Shown in pieces: positions 21,469 through 32,480 of a stretch of 64,000 bases of DNA (the stretch's first letter is position 1; each line of letters opens with the position of its first letter). The stretch covers positions 134,551,846-134,615,845 of the forward strand of contig OX336388.2 in NCBI GenBank assembly GCA_946902985.2, read 5' to 3'. The position numbers and the translations under genes were made by a program. The notes under the pieces were generated by a model, which was not told the DNA's origin, made no database searches, and saw only the letters and a program-made list of their open reading frames with translations. This stretch comes from Meconema thalassinum (Eukaryota > Arthropoda > Insecta > Orthoptera > Tettigoniidae).

Positions 21469-21742
21469 GAAAATGAAAATCCACATCCTGCTTCCAGTCT
21501 CCGACCGGGTCAGAAATGGAATGAATGAAGCCCCCATCTAGCGGCGAGGATATGAACAGTGTCGGCTGCAGAAGCCTGTCGCACTCCTCTGGGGCAATGA
21601 TTAAATGAATGACAGATGAAATGAAATGATAGTGGAGAGTGTTGCTGGAATGGCATTTAGACAGGGAAAACCGGAGTACCCGGAGAAAAACCTGTCTGCC
21701 TCCGTTGTGTCCAGCACAGATTTCACATGGAGTGACCGGGAC
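21469..21742 (-). mobile_element. SINE fragment (family S4) with 14-bp target duplication
   Basis: The 274-bp insert is flanked by TTACGCACTCAAAT at 21455-21468 and 21743-21756. On the minus strand it reads CCCGGTCACTCCATGTGA, then TTTTTCTCCGGGTACTCCGG, and ends in a TTTTCATTTTCA tail. The tRNA-like 5' half is missing. Confidence 0.8.
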
Positions 21743-21756
21743 TTACGCACTCAAAT

Positions 21757-22179
21757 ACGAAATCTATTTTGTGGATACGAAATTCCATCTATTAACCACG
21801 ACATCTTGTCTGATGGCGTGCTGACAACACTAAGCAGGGTGCGTCATGGAATATAGATCGGGGCTAAAGTTTCACCCCAGTCGCGTGAGGAGGCCGTGAA
21901 ATATTCAGAGCCTTCTGCGGTCGTGGGAAACTTTGTAACGACAGCTTCAAAGCCATCTACTGCTAGCATGATAGAAAGAGATGGAGCTTCATTTTATATA
22001 GGCCATTTAAAGTGACCGATATTGGAGCAATGTCTCAATGCACGGCTAATATAGCTATAATGCGATATCTAGGGCCGGGAAAATTAATTCTAATTTTGCT
22101 CCGTATTGCATGCTTCCGTATGGCCGGACCCGTCTCTCCAACCAAGGGCACTCAAGGTTAAGTATCTCCACTCAAATCT
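21757..22179. other. No feature recognised
   Basis: This is a unique-looking intronic stretch before the satellite. No ORF of substance and no repeat ends were recognised. Confidence 0.4.
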
Positions 22180-23560
22180 GGATAATACTGGAATTCCTTA
22201 TTCTCTGTGTTTCCGCTTTAAAGGAAAGCCCAGACTCACTCAAGCCACTCACTGCATGTGCCAAGTCTGTCCGCTAAAGTCTCGATAATACCGGAATTCC
22301 TTATTATTTTAGTCGCCGCTTTAAAGGATAAACCCAGATCCACTCAAGCCACTGCACGTGCCAAGTCTGTCCGCTAAAGTCTCGATAATACAGGAATTCC
22401 TTATTCTCGTTGTTTTCGATTTAAAGGAAAACTCCAGACTCACTCAAGTCGCTGCACGTGTCAAGTCTGTCGTTAAAGCCTCGATAATACCGGAATTCCT
22501 TATTCTCGGTTATGTCAATTTAAAGGAAAACTCCAGACTCACTCAAGTCACTGAACGTGTCAAGTCTCTCGCTTAAGTGTGGATAATACCAGAATTCCTT
22601 ATTCTCGTTGTTGTCGCTTTAAAGGATAAACCCAGACTCACTCAAGTCCCTGCACGTGTCATGTCAGTCCGCTAAAGTCTGGATAATACCAGAATTCCTT
22701 ATTCTCGTTGTTGTCGCTTTATAGGATAAACCCAGACTCACTCAAGTCCCTGCACGTGTCATGTCAGTCCGCTAAAGTCTGGATAATACCAGAATTCCTT
22801 ATTCTCGGTGTTGTCGCTTTAAAGGATAAACCCAGACTCACTCAAGTCACTGCACGTGCCAAGTCTCTCCGCTAAAGTCTGGATAATAACGGAATTCCTT
22901 ATTCTCGGTGTTGTCGCTTTAAAGGATAACCCCAGACTCACTCAAGTCCCTGCACGTGTCATGTCAGTCCGCTAAAGTCTGGATAATACCAGAATTCCTT
23001 ATTCTCGTTGTTGTCGCTTTAAAGGATAAACCCAGACTCACTCAAGTCCCTGCACGTGTCATGTCAGTCCGCTAAAGTCTGGATAATACCAGAATTCCTT
23101 ATTCTCGGTGTTGTCGCTTTAAAGGATAAACCCAGACTCACTCAAGCCACTGCACGTGTCAAATCTGTCGCTAAAGTCTGGATAATACCAGAATTCCTTA
23201 TTCTCGTTGTTGTCGCTTTAAAGGATAAACCCAGACCCACTCAAGCCACTGCACGTGCCAAGTCTCTCCGCTAAAGTCTGGATAATAACGGAATTCCTTA
23301 TTCTCGGTGTTGTCGCTTTAAAGGATAAACCCAGACTCACTCAAGTCCCTGCACGTGTCATGTCAGTCCGCTAAAGTCTGGATAATACCAGAATTCCTTA
23401 TTCTCGGTGTTGTCGCTTTAAAGGATAAACCCAGACTCACTCAAGTCACTGCACGTGCCAAGTCTCTCCGCTAAAGTCTGGATAATAACGGAATTCCTTA
23501 TTCTCGGTGTTGTTGATTTAAAAGGAAAAATCCAGGCTCACTCAAGCCTCTGCACATGTC
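22180..23560. repeat. Tandem satellite, 100-bp unit, about 13.8 copies
   Basis: Units begin GGATAATA and recur at 22180 and then every 99-104 bp to 23480, for example 22681, 22781, 22881 and 22981. Nearly every unit has GAATTCCTTATTCTC and the palindrome CACGTG. Two sub-types differ at CATGTCAGTCC versus CAAGTCTCTCC. The first is followed by ACCAGA and the second by AACGGA. The first and last units are the most diverged, as expected for array edges. Short frames in it are periodic artefacts. Confidence 0.95.
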
Positions 23561-23562
23561 AA

Positions 23563-23677
23563 GTATGCTTCGAACCAGTCTTATTCCAATGGTCATGATT
23601 TTCTTTGTCTCACCTCTCCGCATTCGTTTTATTAGTGTTTCTGCTCCATACAGAGCACCACTGTATTGTACGATTCA
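23563..23677 (-). pseudogene. RTE-type LINE, 3' half of a copy split by Helitron E
   Basis: The minus strand reads YNTVV then, after a small indel, ALYGAETLIKRM. This corresponds to HYNTVVKTECLYASECL in the intact RTE. It continues the fragment at 29230-29440 on the other side of the Helitron, and is cut by the satellite at 23563. Confidence 0.65.
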
Positions 23678-24735
23678 CTAGCAACCCGCCCCGGCTTCGC
23701 CCGGGAACAGTTCTGAATGCATTACGTGATAAGCGCGATCTTTTCCGATTTCAATGAACTACGACCTATATCCGTTTTACGTCTCGGCATGATGGATTAA
23801 AATCACTGGACTATTAGTTATATTATCATGGAATTCTTGTCAGACGTAATTTAGGAATGGAGAGGTGCATGAAACACAAACCCCCCTTCCATCCAATCTA
23901 AAAACACTTATATTGGGCGATGCATTGAAGATAGATATATGCTCTCGCGGACTGTTTTGTAGAACTTTTCATGCTGAATAATTCTTACACTCATAGAATA
24001 TTGATATTTTTAACGGTTTGCCCAGCGTAAGATTAAAAAGCGCACGGACGCTAGGTTTTTGTCGACCTTTTCACTGAAATAGTTACTCCTTGGCTTCCTT
24101 TGATCATAAATAAATTATTTTCTACAGAAACCTTCCTCGAGATATCCTTTATAGAATGGTGAAAACCGCATCAAAACCTATCCAGGGTTCTCGAGATTAC
24201 CCGCGACATCCAAGAATCGGGGAGTTCGTTTTATACTAAACAAGCTGTACTCGGCATGCGTTGCAATGCCAATCAAAGAAAGTGTTGGCGTTGTAATTTT
24301 GTTTCTTGAAGTGCTTTTGGATACACAATATTTTTTTCAATTTCCGTTAACTGCCTCTAAACTATCGTGAAATTAATTTACTAATCTAGAAACATTCGTG
24401 GGAGCATGCACAACAACTCACCAAAGTTTCGTCGCAATCGGATGAATGGCATATGACGCATACGGGATTTTGTTTAAATGATTCGTGCTCTGGCACTCAT
24501 TTGTTGAATCTACTCGTGCTCTACCAACTGTGAAATGGATTTACTAATTTAGAAAGCTTCACGTAAGTGTACACAACAACTCATCAAAGTTTCATCGCAA
24601 TCGATGAATAGTTTATGAACGCATGCGGGATTTTGTTGAAACTCTTCGCGTGCCGTCACTCATTTGTTGACTCTACGCGTGCGGTACCTATTGTAAAATG
24701 GATTTACTATGCCAGAAGCCTTCCCTGGAGTGTAC

Positions 24736-25000
24736 TTCGGTGGCGTAGTTGGTAGCATGCTGAACTGATGTGCCCAAGATAGTGGGTTCAAACCCGGCCG
24801 AGCGTTAAAAATCCTTCAGTATGCCTTCCTTCGGAGGGGAAGTAAAGCCGGCGGTCCCATGTTATAGATTTATGGCATGCAAAAGATCCTAAACTTGTGA
24901 GAAGCTAAATTTGTTAGGTTAGATTTCGTCACAACGCTCTATCAAAGTTCACCACTAGGTATCATTGATCTCTGGTGGCGAAAGTTGGAACTACTTGAAA
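24736..25000 (+). mobile_element. tRNA-derived SINE (family S1), 3' truncated
   Basis: The head TTCGGTGGCGTAGTTGGTAG has box B GGGTTCAAACCCGG, followed by the usual body (CCTTCGGAGGGGAAGTAAAG). The homology fades after TGGAACTACTTGAAATTG. Confidence 0.75.
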
Positions 25001-25004
25001 TTGA

Positions 25005-25105
25005 ACGGAACTTGTAGCTCACCTAAGGGTGTCCGCTGGAAGCAGCTACAGACTCAGGCGAGCCGAACATGTCCTCGGACACTCCCGGCACTAAAAGCCA
25101 TACGA

Positions 25106-25140
<35 letters not shown>
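25005..25140 (+). mobile_element. SINE 3' fragment with (AAAT)n tail
   Basis: GAACATGTCCTCGGACACTC then CCGGCACTAAAAGCCATACG and AAAT repeats (25105-25140). A diverged tail with CCGGCACCCGAGACCATACG occurs at 29975. Confidence 0.5.
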
Positions 25141-25141
<1 letters not shown>

Positions 25142-28100
25142 AAAACTCCGCCATAGCCGGTCCCAAGCCCGGTTGAGAAAGGAGGAGGGTGAAACATGGT
25201 CAACGGTCTCAAAGGCGGATGAAGAATTTCAGTTCCCAACGGCAGAGAGAGCGGAAGAACCTAGTGGAGTAAACCACGAAAAAACAATCATTTCGGACTA
25301 ACAATCCGATCTTATTTCGGAATTTTATTTCCTATACCTACACAACACAATTTCATATGCAGAATGGAAATGTCGCTAAATGAGAGCACTACCCCAGGTG
25401 GTAACTTGAAAGAGAAATCCACCATTGCAGTAGGCAATGCATCGGGACCTAGGATTCTGGGGAGTCCCACCACCTGCATACAAGATGAGTCGGAGCGTCT
25501 TGAAACACCTTCCAAATTGAAATTCAAGAGGAAATACTTCATCGGGACCATTAACGTCAACTCACTCCTGCGAGTCGGAAAACAGAAAGAATTGGAAAAA
25601 CTTCTGGACGACCAACAAATCCAGATTTTGGCTGTACAAGAGACTAGATTCCTAGATGACCACATCATGGATATAAAGCACTACAGAGTATTCAAAGGAA
25701 AGCCAGCAATAAAGATAATGGCTAACACCCCTCTCCTTGGGTCTGCCTTCTACATAAACAAAACCATAGTGGATTGTGTCACAGACTTTTCATCTAAATC
25801 TGAGAGATTATCCCTATTGACAATCAAGTGCAAAAACAGGAATTATACTCTCATAAATTGCCATGCTCCTATCAACGAAGACAACAAGAAGAACCCACAG
25901 AAAGTCGATGACTTCTGGGACCTCTTAGAAACAGAAATCGCTCGGATACCTGTGAACCATGTAAAAATCCTTCTGGGAGACTTCAACGCACAATTAGGGA
26001 CAGAAAGAAAATACAGAGATATCGTAGGAGACTATCCAGCACACAGGAGGACAAACAAGAATGGCGAACGGCTCTTGGACTCTGCAAAATCTTCCAGTTG
26101 AATCTCATGTCGACTCATTTTCGGAAACTTCCAAGAAAAGCAAAGACATGGGTATCTCCAAATCCCAACCTAGGAGAATTCCAATTAGACCATGTAGCAA
26201 TATCAAGGACAAATACTAGGGAGGTGATGAATGTTAAAGTGATTAGAAATGGTAAATTTGACTCTGATCACTATCTCTCCAAAGTTAAAATACGTTTTCT
26301 TCCACCAAAACAAAAGAAGGATCCACCTAAGTTGAAAAAATACAACACCAATCGAATGAACATCAATGGAGATATTATAAATAACTTCAGAGAAGAAATC
26401 CGCTCTTCTAGAACAAAGACCTGGCAACATCTTTGTACAAAGATCAATGAAGCCGCTAAGAAAACATTCGGACTGGCAAAGAGGAAACGTACAATCTGGT
26501 GGAATGAAGAATGTGAGAAAGCACTTGAAAAGAGATCCGACACATGGAGAAAATGGAAATGTTCAAGAGATACGGAAGATTTGGAACAATTCAAAACCCA
26601 AAGGAAAGAAACATCAGGGGTATTCCGCAGGACCAAACGATCGTTTGAGAATGCAAAGTTACAAAACCTCCAGGACGACTTCACTAAGAATAACACCAGA
26701 GATTTTTTCCAAACCTTCAAGGACAAGCTTAGAGGATACCAAATTCCAAGTATAAGTTTCAAAAACGAAGAAGGAAAAATTGGACTGAACAATCAAGAAA
26801 ACTGCAATATATTAGCCAGATACTTTGAGAAACTCCTCAACTGCCCGCCTCCAACCAACAAACTAGAATTTCAGACTCATCCTATAAACTCAGAAGATGA
26901 TATGCCACCAACAAAAGAAGAAATAAAGGAAGCCCTGAAAAGTCTCAAGAACAACAAGGCAAGCGGGGAAGACTCCATATCAGCAGAAATGTTGAAGTGG
27001 GCAGAACCGGAAATCCTAGACGACCTGCACCATATCTTCCAACAAATATGGGAGACGGAAAAGCTACCAGACGAATGGAAAACAGCGCTGATCCACCCAC
27101 TCCATAAGAAAGGGAACAAACAAGATGTTAACAACTACAGAGGCGTGTCGCTACTCCCAGTCACTTACAAAGTCCTCTCAAGGATACTTCTGAATAGAAT
27201 AGAAGGAATCCTAGATAAGCAACTTGGAGAATACCAAGGTGGGTTCCGGAAAGGCCGCTCCTGTGCCGAACAAATCCTAAATTTGAAATCAATAATTCGC
27301 CACAGAGCGCTGAACGGCAAAAGTATAGTGGTTTCATTCATTGACTTCAAAGAAGCCTTCGACTCGGTGGACAGAGGGACCTTAGATAAGATCATTAGAG
27401 AATTTGGAGTCAAAACCAAACTGGCCAATATTATCAGAGAAACCTTAACAGCCACAACTTCTAAGGTGAAGTTCATGGGAGAATTGTCTCAGTCATTTGA
27501 AATCAAGACAGGTGTGCGACAGGGTGATGGATTATCACCATTACTATTCAACTGTGTCCTCGAGAGGATTGTGAGAATTTGGAATTCCGAACTTGAAAAT
27601 CAAGAGATAGCCCCGATCTGCCTAGGACGAAAAACGGGAGGAATCAAAGTCAATTGCTTGGCTTTCGCTGATGATTTTGCGATACTTTCAGAAAACCTAG
27701 AAGAAGCGGCCATACAGATCAACCTCTTAGAAAAGATCGCTAGCAAGACAGGACTTAGGATCTCGAAAGAGAAGACCAAGTTCATGATGAATGACAAACA
27801 TGGACCACAATTCCTTGAAACAGAGATTGGACGGATTCAGAGGGTGAAAAAGTTCAAATACCTCGGTGAAACCATACAAGAGAACGGCCTAGAGAAAGCT
27901 GCTGTAGAAGATCGTATCTCAAAAATGGAAAGAGCTTATGGGCTAACTAAAAACATCTACAACAAGAAATGCATCTCATGGAATGCCAAACTAAAACATT
28001 ACAACACGGTAGTAAAAACAGAATGCCTGTATGCCAGCGAATGCCTCTCGATGAACTACAAGTTGGAGAAGCTAGAGATCCTAGAAAGAAGAATACTACG

Positions 28101-28570
28101 GAAAATCATGGGCCCAGTCCAGACTGAAACCGGCTGGAAACTTCGGAGCAACAATGAAGCCTATAAAAATGTGGAGAGAATCTCAGAGACCATGAAGAAG
28201 AGGAGGTTATCGTTTCTCGGACATTTGTACAGAATGGACAAAACTAGACTAACCAAACAGTTATTCGACTACCTGTGGAACAAGAAGACAACAACGACAT
28301 GGATTAAGGAAGTTCGAAAAGATCTCGAAAATTCCAACATTCAGGAAGTTCAGATGTCAAACAGGGAAACATTTCGGTACATAATTCAAAATTTGGAAGG
28401 GTTTCACGTCACAAGAACCACAAAGAAGGGAAGAGCCTGGACGGATGAGCAGAAGAAACAGCATAGCGCCCATATGAAGGAGTACTGGAGGAAGAGGAAA
28501 CTTCAGGCAAAGAAAAAATGAAATTGTAGCGTGATCCGAAGTGGTCAATTCGCAAAAAAAAAAAAAAAAA

Positions 28571-28599
<29 letters not shown>
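25141..28599 (+). mobile_element. RTE-clade LINE, near full length
   Basis: The 5' region (about 25141-25363) is followed by a long endonuclease-reverse transcriptase ORF, a short 3' UTR and an A-rich/AAT microsatellite tail at 28554-28599. It is inserted in Helitron E. It is the best preserved of at least six RTE copies in the window. The 5' boundary is approximate. Confidence 0.85.
25364..28521 (+). pseudogene. RTE endonuclease/reverse transcriptase polyprotein with one frameshift
   Basis: From ATG 25364 the first frame carries the APE-type endonuclease: GTINVNSLLRVGKQKELEKL, VQETRF (Glu) and ILLGDFNAQLGT (Asp, Asn). It fails at about 26080, where LLDSAKSSS* replaces the expected LLDLCKIF. 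One base is missing there. The second frame (usable from 26098) continues FQLDHVAIS (end of the endonuclease). It then has the reverse transcriptase: NNYRGVSLLPVTYK, QGGFRKGRSC, IDFKEAFDSVD, GVRQGDGLSPLLFN and catalytic FADD. The C-terminus is KFKYLGETIQENG...LSFLGHLYRM. Total is about 1,050 codons, normal for RTE. Except for the single deletion it is open, so insertion is probably recent. It makes the enzyme for target-primed reverse transcription. Confidence 0.92.
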
Positions 28600-28601
<2 letters not shown>

Positions 28602-29229
28602 TTTCACTCAAGTTTTATTGCTATCGGACGAATGGTATTTGAACGCTCACGGGACCTTGTTGAAACGCTTCGTGCGTCATCGCTCATTTGTTGAATCTAC
28701 TCGTGCGCTATCTATTGTAAAATGGATTTACTAAGCCAGAAACCTTCCCTAGAGTGCACTCAACATCTCATCCAAGTTTCATCGTAATCGGATGAATGGT
28801 ATATGAACGCATACGGGACTTTTTTTGAAACGCTGTAACGAGCAGAGACAAAGAGAAGAATTGGACATCACCGCCACCTATGGTGCAAAACATAACGTTC
28901 CGCCCCGAGCGGAGTATAAGTCATGGCGGTTGTTGTACATGTTGTGACCAGGTGACTCTAACGTGCAGAGACAAACAGTACAAAGACATCAGCTTTCACC
29001 AAGGGTAGCGGTTTCCATGACGACTGTTTTTGACTGTATATTGCGGTTCTAAAATTGTGTATAAATTGTGATTCTAACATTGTGTTCATTCCACCTACCG
29101 AGTCAAATTGTGAATCTAAACCATACACGGACCCACCCTAATATGCAATATAAATTTCATCAAAATCGGTCCAGTCGTTCAGGAGGAGTTCAGTCACATA
29201 CACACAAGTCGAAGAATTAAAGATAGAGA

Positions 29230-29440
29230 TTATAGTGTCCCATGATAATGCCTTTTTCTTGTATATATTTCTGGTGATCTGAAATGCTACGTTCATTTTC
29301 TTTGCTCTGCCCTCTAAGCTGTTTTCGTTTTCAATGTTGATAATAGTTATCAATTCATCTAAATATTTAAACGGGTTAACTTTGTGGATATTGTTTTGAT
29401 TTATGATTATTATATCAGGGCAATTAATGTTTGTTTTAAA
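29230..29440 (-). pseudogene. RTE-type LINE, 5' half of a copy split by Helitron E
   Basis: The minus strand reads VNPFKYLDELI, then RAKKMNVAFQITRNIYKKKA and LSWDTI up to the Helitron boundary. It aligns with KFKYLGETIQ...NIYNKKCISWNAK in the intact RTE. The downstream part reappears at 23677. Confidence 0.72.
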
Positions 29441-29447
29441 ATTCGTT

Positions 29448-30160
29448 CACCTCGTTGCTTAGTGGCTAGCACACCTGGCTGACATTGTGGAGGTCTGGCT
29501 TTGCCAAGAAATTTAATTCTAGGTGAGGGCTGGAACGAGATTAATTCAGCCTCGTGAGGCAAAAGAGAGAGGAGGCGTGTTCGATTCGCACCTCAGCTAT
29601 CATGGAAGTAGTTTTCCTTGGTTCCCCCACTTCTACTCCAGGCGGCTTGCCACGGTGGGTGAGTGGTTATCGTGTCGGACTACCATCCCTAAGCTTGCAG
29701 GTTCACTCCTGGCCATGGCATGTGATTTTTGAAAGGCGACAAAAATCACGGTACGCTTGACATACGTTGTTGGCATGTTAAATAATCCATTTGAATTCAT
29801 TAGGCCGTGTTCATAATGACAACATTAATCTCAGGATATTCCGCCAGCCCAAAGTTCCTCCATTCTCCACCAGAAAGTGAAGTAGTGTCAAGGAGCTTAG
29901 ATATCTAACCTGCAAGGAACAACAAAATTCGACATGCATGCTGCTCTCTGGGCGTCAAATAACAAAGTCTGCACCCGGCACCCGAGACCATACGATAGTA
30001 TTATTATTATTACTCCAGGTGAATGGCGCGATAGTTCCTTAATTAAGGTCACGGCCGCCTCTTTCCAAATGCTCATGTGAATTACAAATACATACACCAA
30101 TACAGTCATCACACACACCCAAGTTCACGGGGCTACATGATCACGATGTCGTAAAGTCCC
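29448..30160 (+). mobile_element. Cluster of tRNA-like SINE heads and a SINE tail
   Basis: Two tRNA-like promoters are visible. One starts at about 29449 (CTCGTTGCTTAGTGGCTAGC). The second is at 29644-29715 (GGTGGGTGAGTGGTTATCG, then CAGGTTCACTCCTGGCC). A tail at 30080-30160 (CACACACCCAAG..CACGGGGCTACATGA) belongs to the common SINE 3' domain. Boundaries between pieces are unclear. Confidence 0.5.
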
Positions 30161-30299
30161 TACGTCAATGTACAACAACAATTGTTATAAATTCTGTCTT
30201 TGGGAAGGAGATTTCCAAACTAAACCTACTTTTCCTGGTTGCTCCATTAAGTAGTCTATTCGGATATTGGCATTCCCAGGTGTGTCCGTATTCAGAGCA

Positions 30300-31030
30300 A
30301 CGCATTTTTACGTGCCACCCCTAGTGGCAAGTTCGTTAACTGGATTACGGTGGATGAAAGCACAACACAATTGTTCCTTTAACGAAATATTAGCTTTATT
30401 GCAGGCCAGGAAAATACACCACACAATAAGCACTGAATCTCACTTCATAAGACACTACTAGTCACTATAGCTTCCACACTTAGCCTAATTTCACACTACT
30501 GTCCTCGCTATTAATACCTGCAACTCTGCCTTGCACACAAACTACAGTTATTTACGATAGCCAGTCACTCACCACTACACACTGCTTCGCTGTCCGCTGG
30601 CTAGGGAACAGCCCACGGCGTTTCGCAATTCCCCACAATATCTCTGTCGCACTAGGTAAGTACACACTCCTCAAATCTCAGTCCCTCCGTATGATTCACA
30701 CTGCCTCGCTGTCTGGAGAATCAGCCTAACTAGGGTTTCGTAACTTCACTCGTCACGTCGCCGCACGACTGTCGCACAGGTAAAAACACTGTCCGTCTCT
30801 CGCTGGCCACGTCGCTCTTATATAGCAGGCTGGTGACTCAATGAATGCTTCTAGACCCGTCCAAGATTCATGGCTTCTCGAGATTTCCATCACTGGCTGG
30901 GTCACGAATGTTCTGGACCATCCCTTTTGTCCTCGCAGCCCCTTGCGTAAGGCGCAGGTAACACACAGAGGCAGAGCATAGCCCGGGGGCGGCTGTGACT
31001 CACGCGGCGAGGCGACGAAACAAACTCACA
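30300..31030 (-). mobile_element. LTR-like block (probable solo LTR) with TATA box and polyA signal
   Basis: On the minus strand a TGTGAGTTTGTTTCG start at 31030 leads to TATATAAGAGCG (30824-30813). About 420 bp further is GCAATAAAGC (30401-30392). This promoter-to-polyadenylation layout is that of a retroelement LTR. No gag-pol sequence and no clear target duplication were found. It could also be another RNA polymerase II-transcribed repeat. Confidence 0.42.
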
Positions 31031-31051
31031 GCCGTAATAGTATCTTATGAG

Positions 31052-32174
31052 GCGGTTTCGGTGGCGTAGTTGGTAGCATGCTGAGCTTCTATGCCCTAGA
31101 TAGAGGGTTCAAACCCAGCCGAAGCCGTCGGATTTTTTAAGAGCGTTAAAAATCCCTCAGTATGCCTTCCTTCGGAGGGGAAGTAAAGCCGGCGGTCCCA
31201 TGTCATAGATTTATGGCATGTTAAAGAACCTTCCACTGATTACACCTGTGCGAAGCTAAATTTTATAGGTTAAGAATGTAAACAACGCTATTAGGTTTCT
31301 ACGTTCGTTGCCAAGAGCCGGCTGCGGTGGCGTCTAGTAGCTAAGTTCCGAACTAGGCCTAGTAGTCGTTGACGGTGGCGTTTGGTGGCAAAAGTAGGAA
31401 CTATTTGAAAAATTCTAAGTTGCAGTCCTTACTTGAATTAAAAAACAGATACACACACTAATACAGTCATCACAATTAACATCGGTTATCAGTAAGGTTC
31501 GGATGTTAAGGAAAAGTCATATTTTTTTCCTGAGCTCATTTTACCCGAAGTCTGAAAAATAAGTTTGAATGAACGGTCCCTGACCACGTTTAAAAGCAAT
31601 TTGACGTTGCCTATAAATGCATATTTCGGCCATTTTTATTGTTTTGGTCATATTTGGTTATATTTTAGTGATATAAGGTCATATTTGGTTATAATTTCTG
31701 CATTTTTGTTTATATTGAAGCGTCGTTAACAAGTACGTGTTATCTGCGTCCAGTTTCTAACATAGGATTTCCGAATAGTGTAGTACATATATTTTTCTTC
31801 CTTTTCCCGGAACAGGCAGATAGCAGGTTTAGAAGACCTGATTCCAAGAAGGCGCTCTTCTACGCACGTCTTTTAGCACATCTTTCTGGACAAGATAGAT
31901 TGCGAGTACGCATGAGGTCACGGAACATGATGATAGTGTGCTTCCACGTTTCAATAGAATGTCACTCCTGTAGATATATTTAGCTCAGAAGCAAGTAGCA
32001 AACAAGGAAATGCCATGTTTTTAGGTCATATTTTATAGTTTTTAGGTCATATTTGCTTGCATATTTTGTACTTCTTTAGGTCTAGTTATCAGACATATTC
32101 TGCACACACCCAAAGTACACGGGGCTACATGACCGCGTTGTCACAGCCCCTAAACTAAGGAACCAACCAACCAA
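31052..32174 (+). mobile_element. tRNA-derived SINE (family S1), full length but interrupted
   Basis: The head is GGTTTCGGTGGCGTAGTTGG with box B AGGGTTCAAACCCAGCC. The body contains GCCTTCCTTCGGAGGGG and TCGTTGACGGTGGCG. The tail is CGGGGCTACATGACCGCG...GGAACCAACCAACC at 32174. A 593-bp insert (31492-32084) splits it at GGTTATCAG. Confidence 0.85.
31492..32084. mobile_element. 593-bp insertion with 8-bp target duplication, hAT-like MITE
   Basis: GTTATCAG flanks it at 31484-31491 and 32085-32092, and other SINE copies show the uninterrupted GGTTATCAGACAG. The motif GGTCATATTT recurs at least five times, mostly near the ends. Terminal inverted repeats are weak (TAAGGTTCGG versus TAGACCTAAA), so the hAT assignment rests on the 8-bp duplication and subterminal repeats. 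Confidence 0.55.
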
Positions 32175-32384
32175 CGTAACGTATGATTTTAAGAGTACTA
32201 GCAGACCCATGCCATGTTATGCGGGCTCGACGCGACACAGTTCTGGCAGGAGCTTCCATCTTGTTTATTTGTTTAAAAGCACGTTATAAACAAACTGTCC
32301 ATATTTATGAGATCAGTGTGCAATTCGTCAATGTTGCGGGTAATTCTCTTTCTTTTGAATGGTCATTTTTTACGATCGGTTACT

Positions 32385-32480
32385 TGTGGGACTGGCTGTG
32401 TGGTGCAGCGGTAACGTTCTCGCCTGCTGTTCCCAATGTTGCTGGATCGAATCCTTGCTCAGTCAGTTGGCATTTGAGGG
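32385..32480 (+). mobile_element. tRNA-like SINE head
   Basis: TGTGTGGTGCAGCGGTAACG (box A) and GCTGGATCGAATCCTTGC (box B) are spaced as in a tRNA gene. No cloverleaf closes well, so it is a SINE promoter and not a tRNA. The 3' extent is unclear. Confidence 0.5.

Larger units (their letters stand above)
23678..29229 (-). mobile_element. Helitron family E, large copy carrying a SINE and an RTE LINE
   Basis: On the minus strand the 5' end is TCTCTATCTTTAATTC at 29229, preceded by A. The 3' hairpin CCCGGGCGAAGCCGGGG precedes TTGCTAG at 23678 and is followed by T. Internal tandem units of about 190 bp (TTGTTGAATCTACTCGTGC, TGTAAAATGGATTTACTA) are seen at 24.4-24.7 and 28.6-28.8 kb. It has no own coding sequence. 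Excluding the nested SINE and RTE it would be close to 1.7 kb. Confidence 0.7.

Noticed and set aside
22358..23274. Short similar ORFs repeated along 22.3-23.3 kb
   Set aside because: They recur with the 100-bp period of the satellite and lack a common start or conserved stop; periodic artefacts.
22180..23560. CRISPR-like regular array
   Set aside because: The whole 100-bp unit repeats without unique spacers, and the DNA is clearly insect.
24738..24803. tRNA gene candidates at SINE heads (also 31060, 32390, 29645)
   Set aside because: Box A and box B are present but the cloverleaf does not close and each is followed by a long SINE body.
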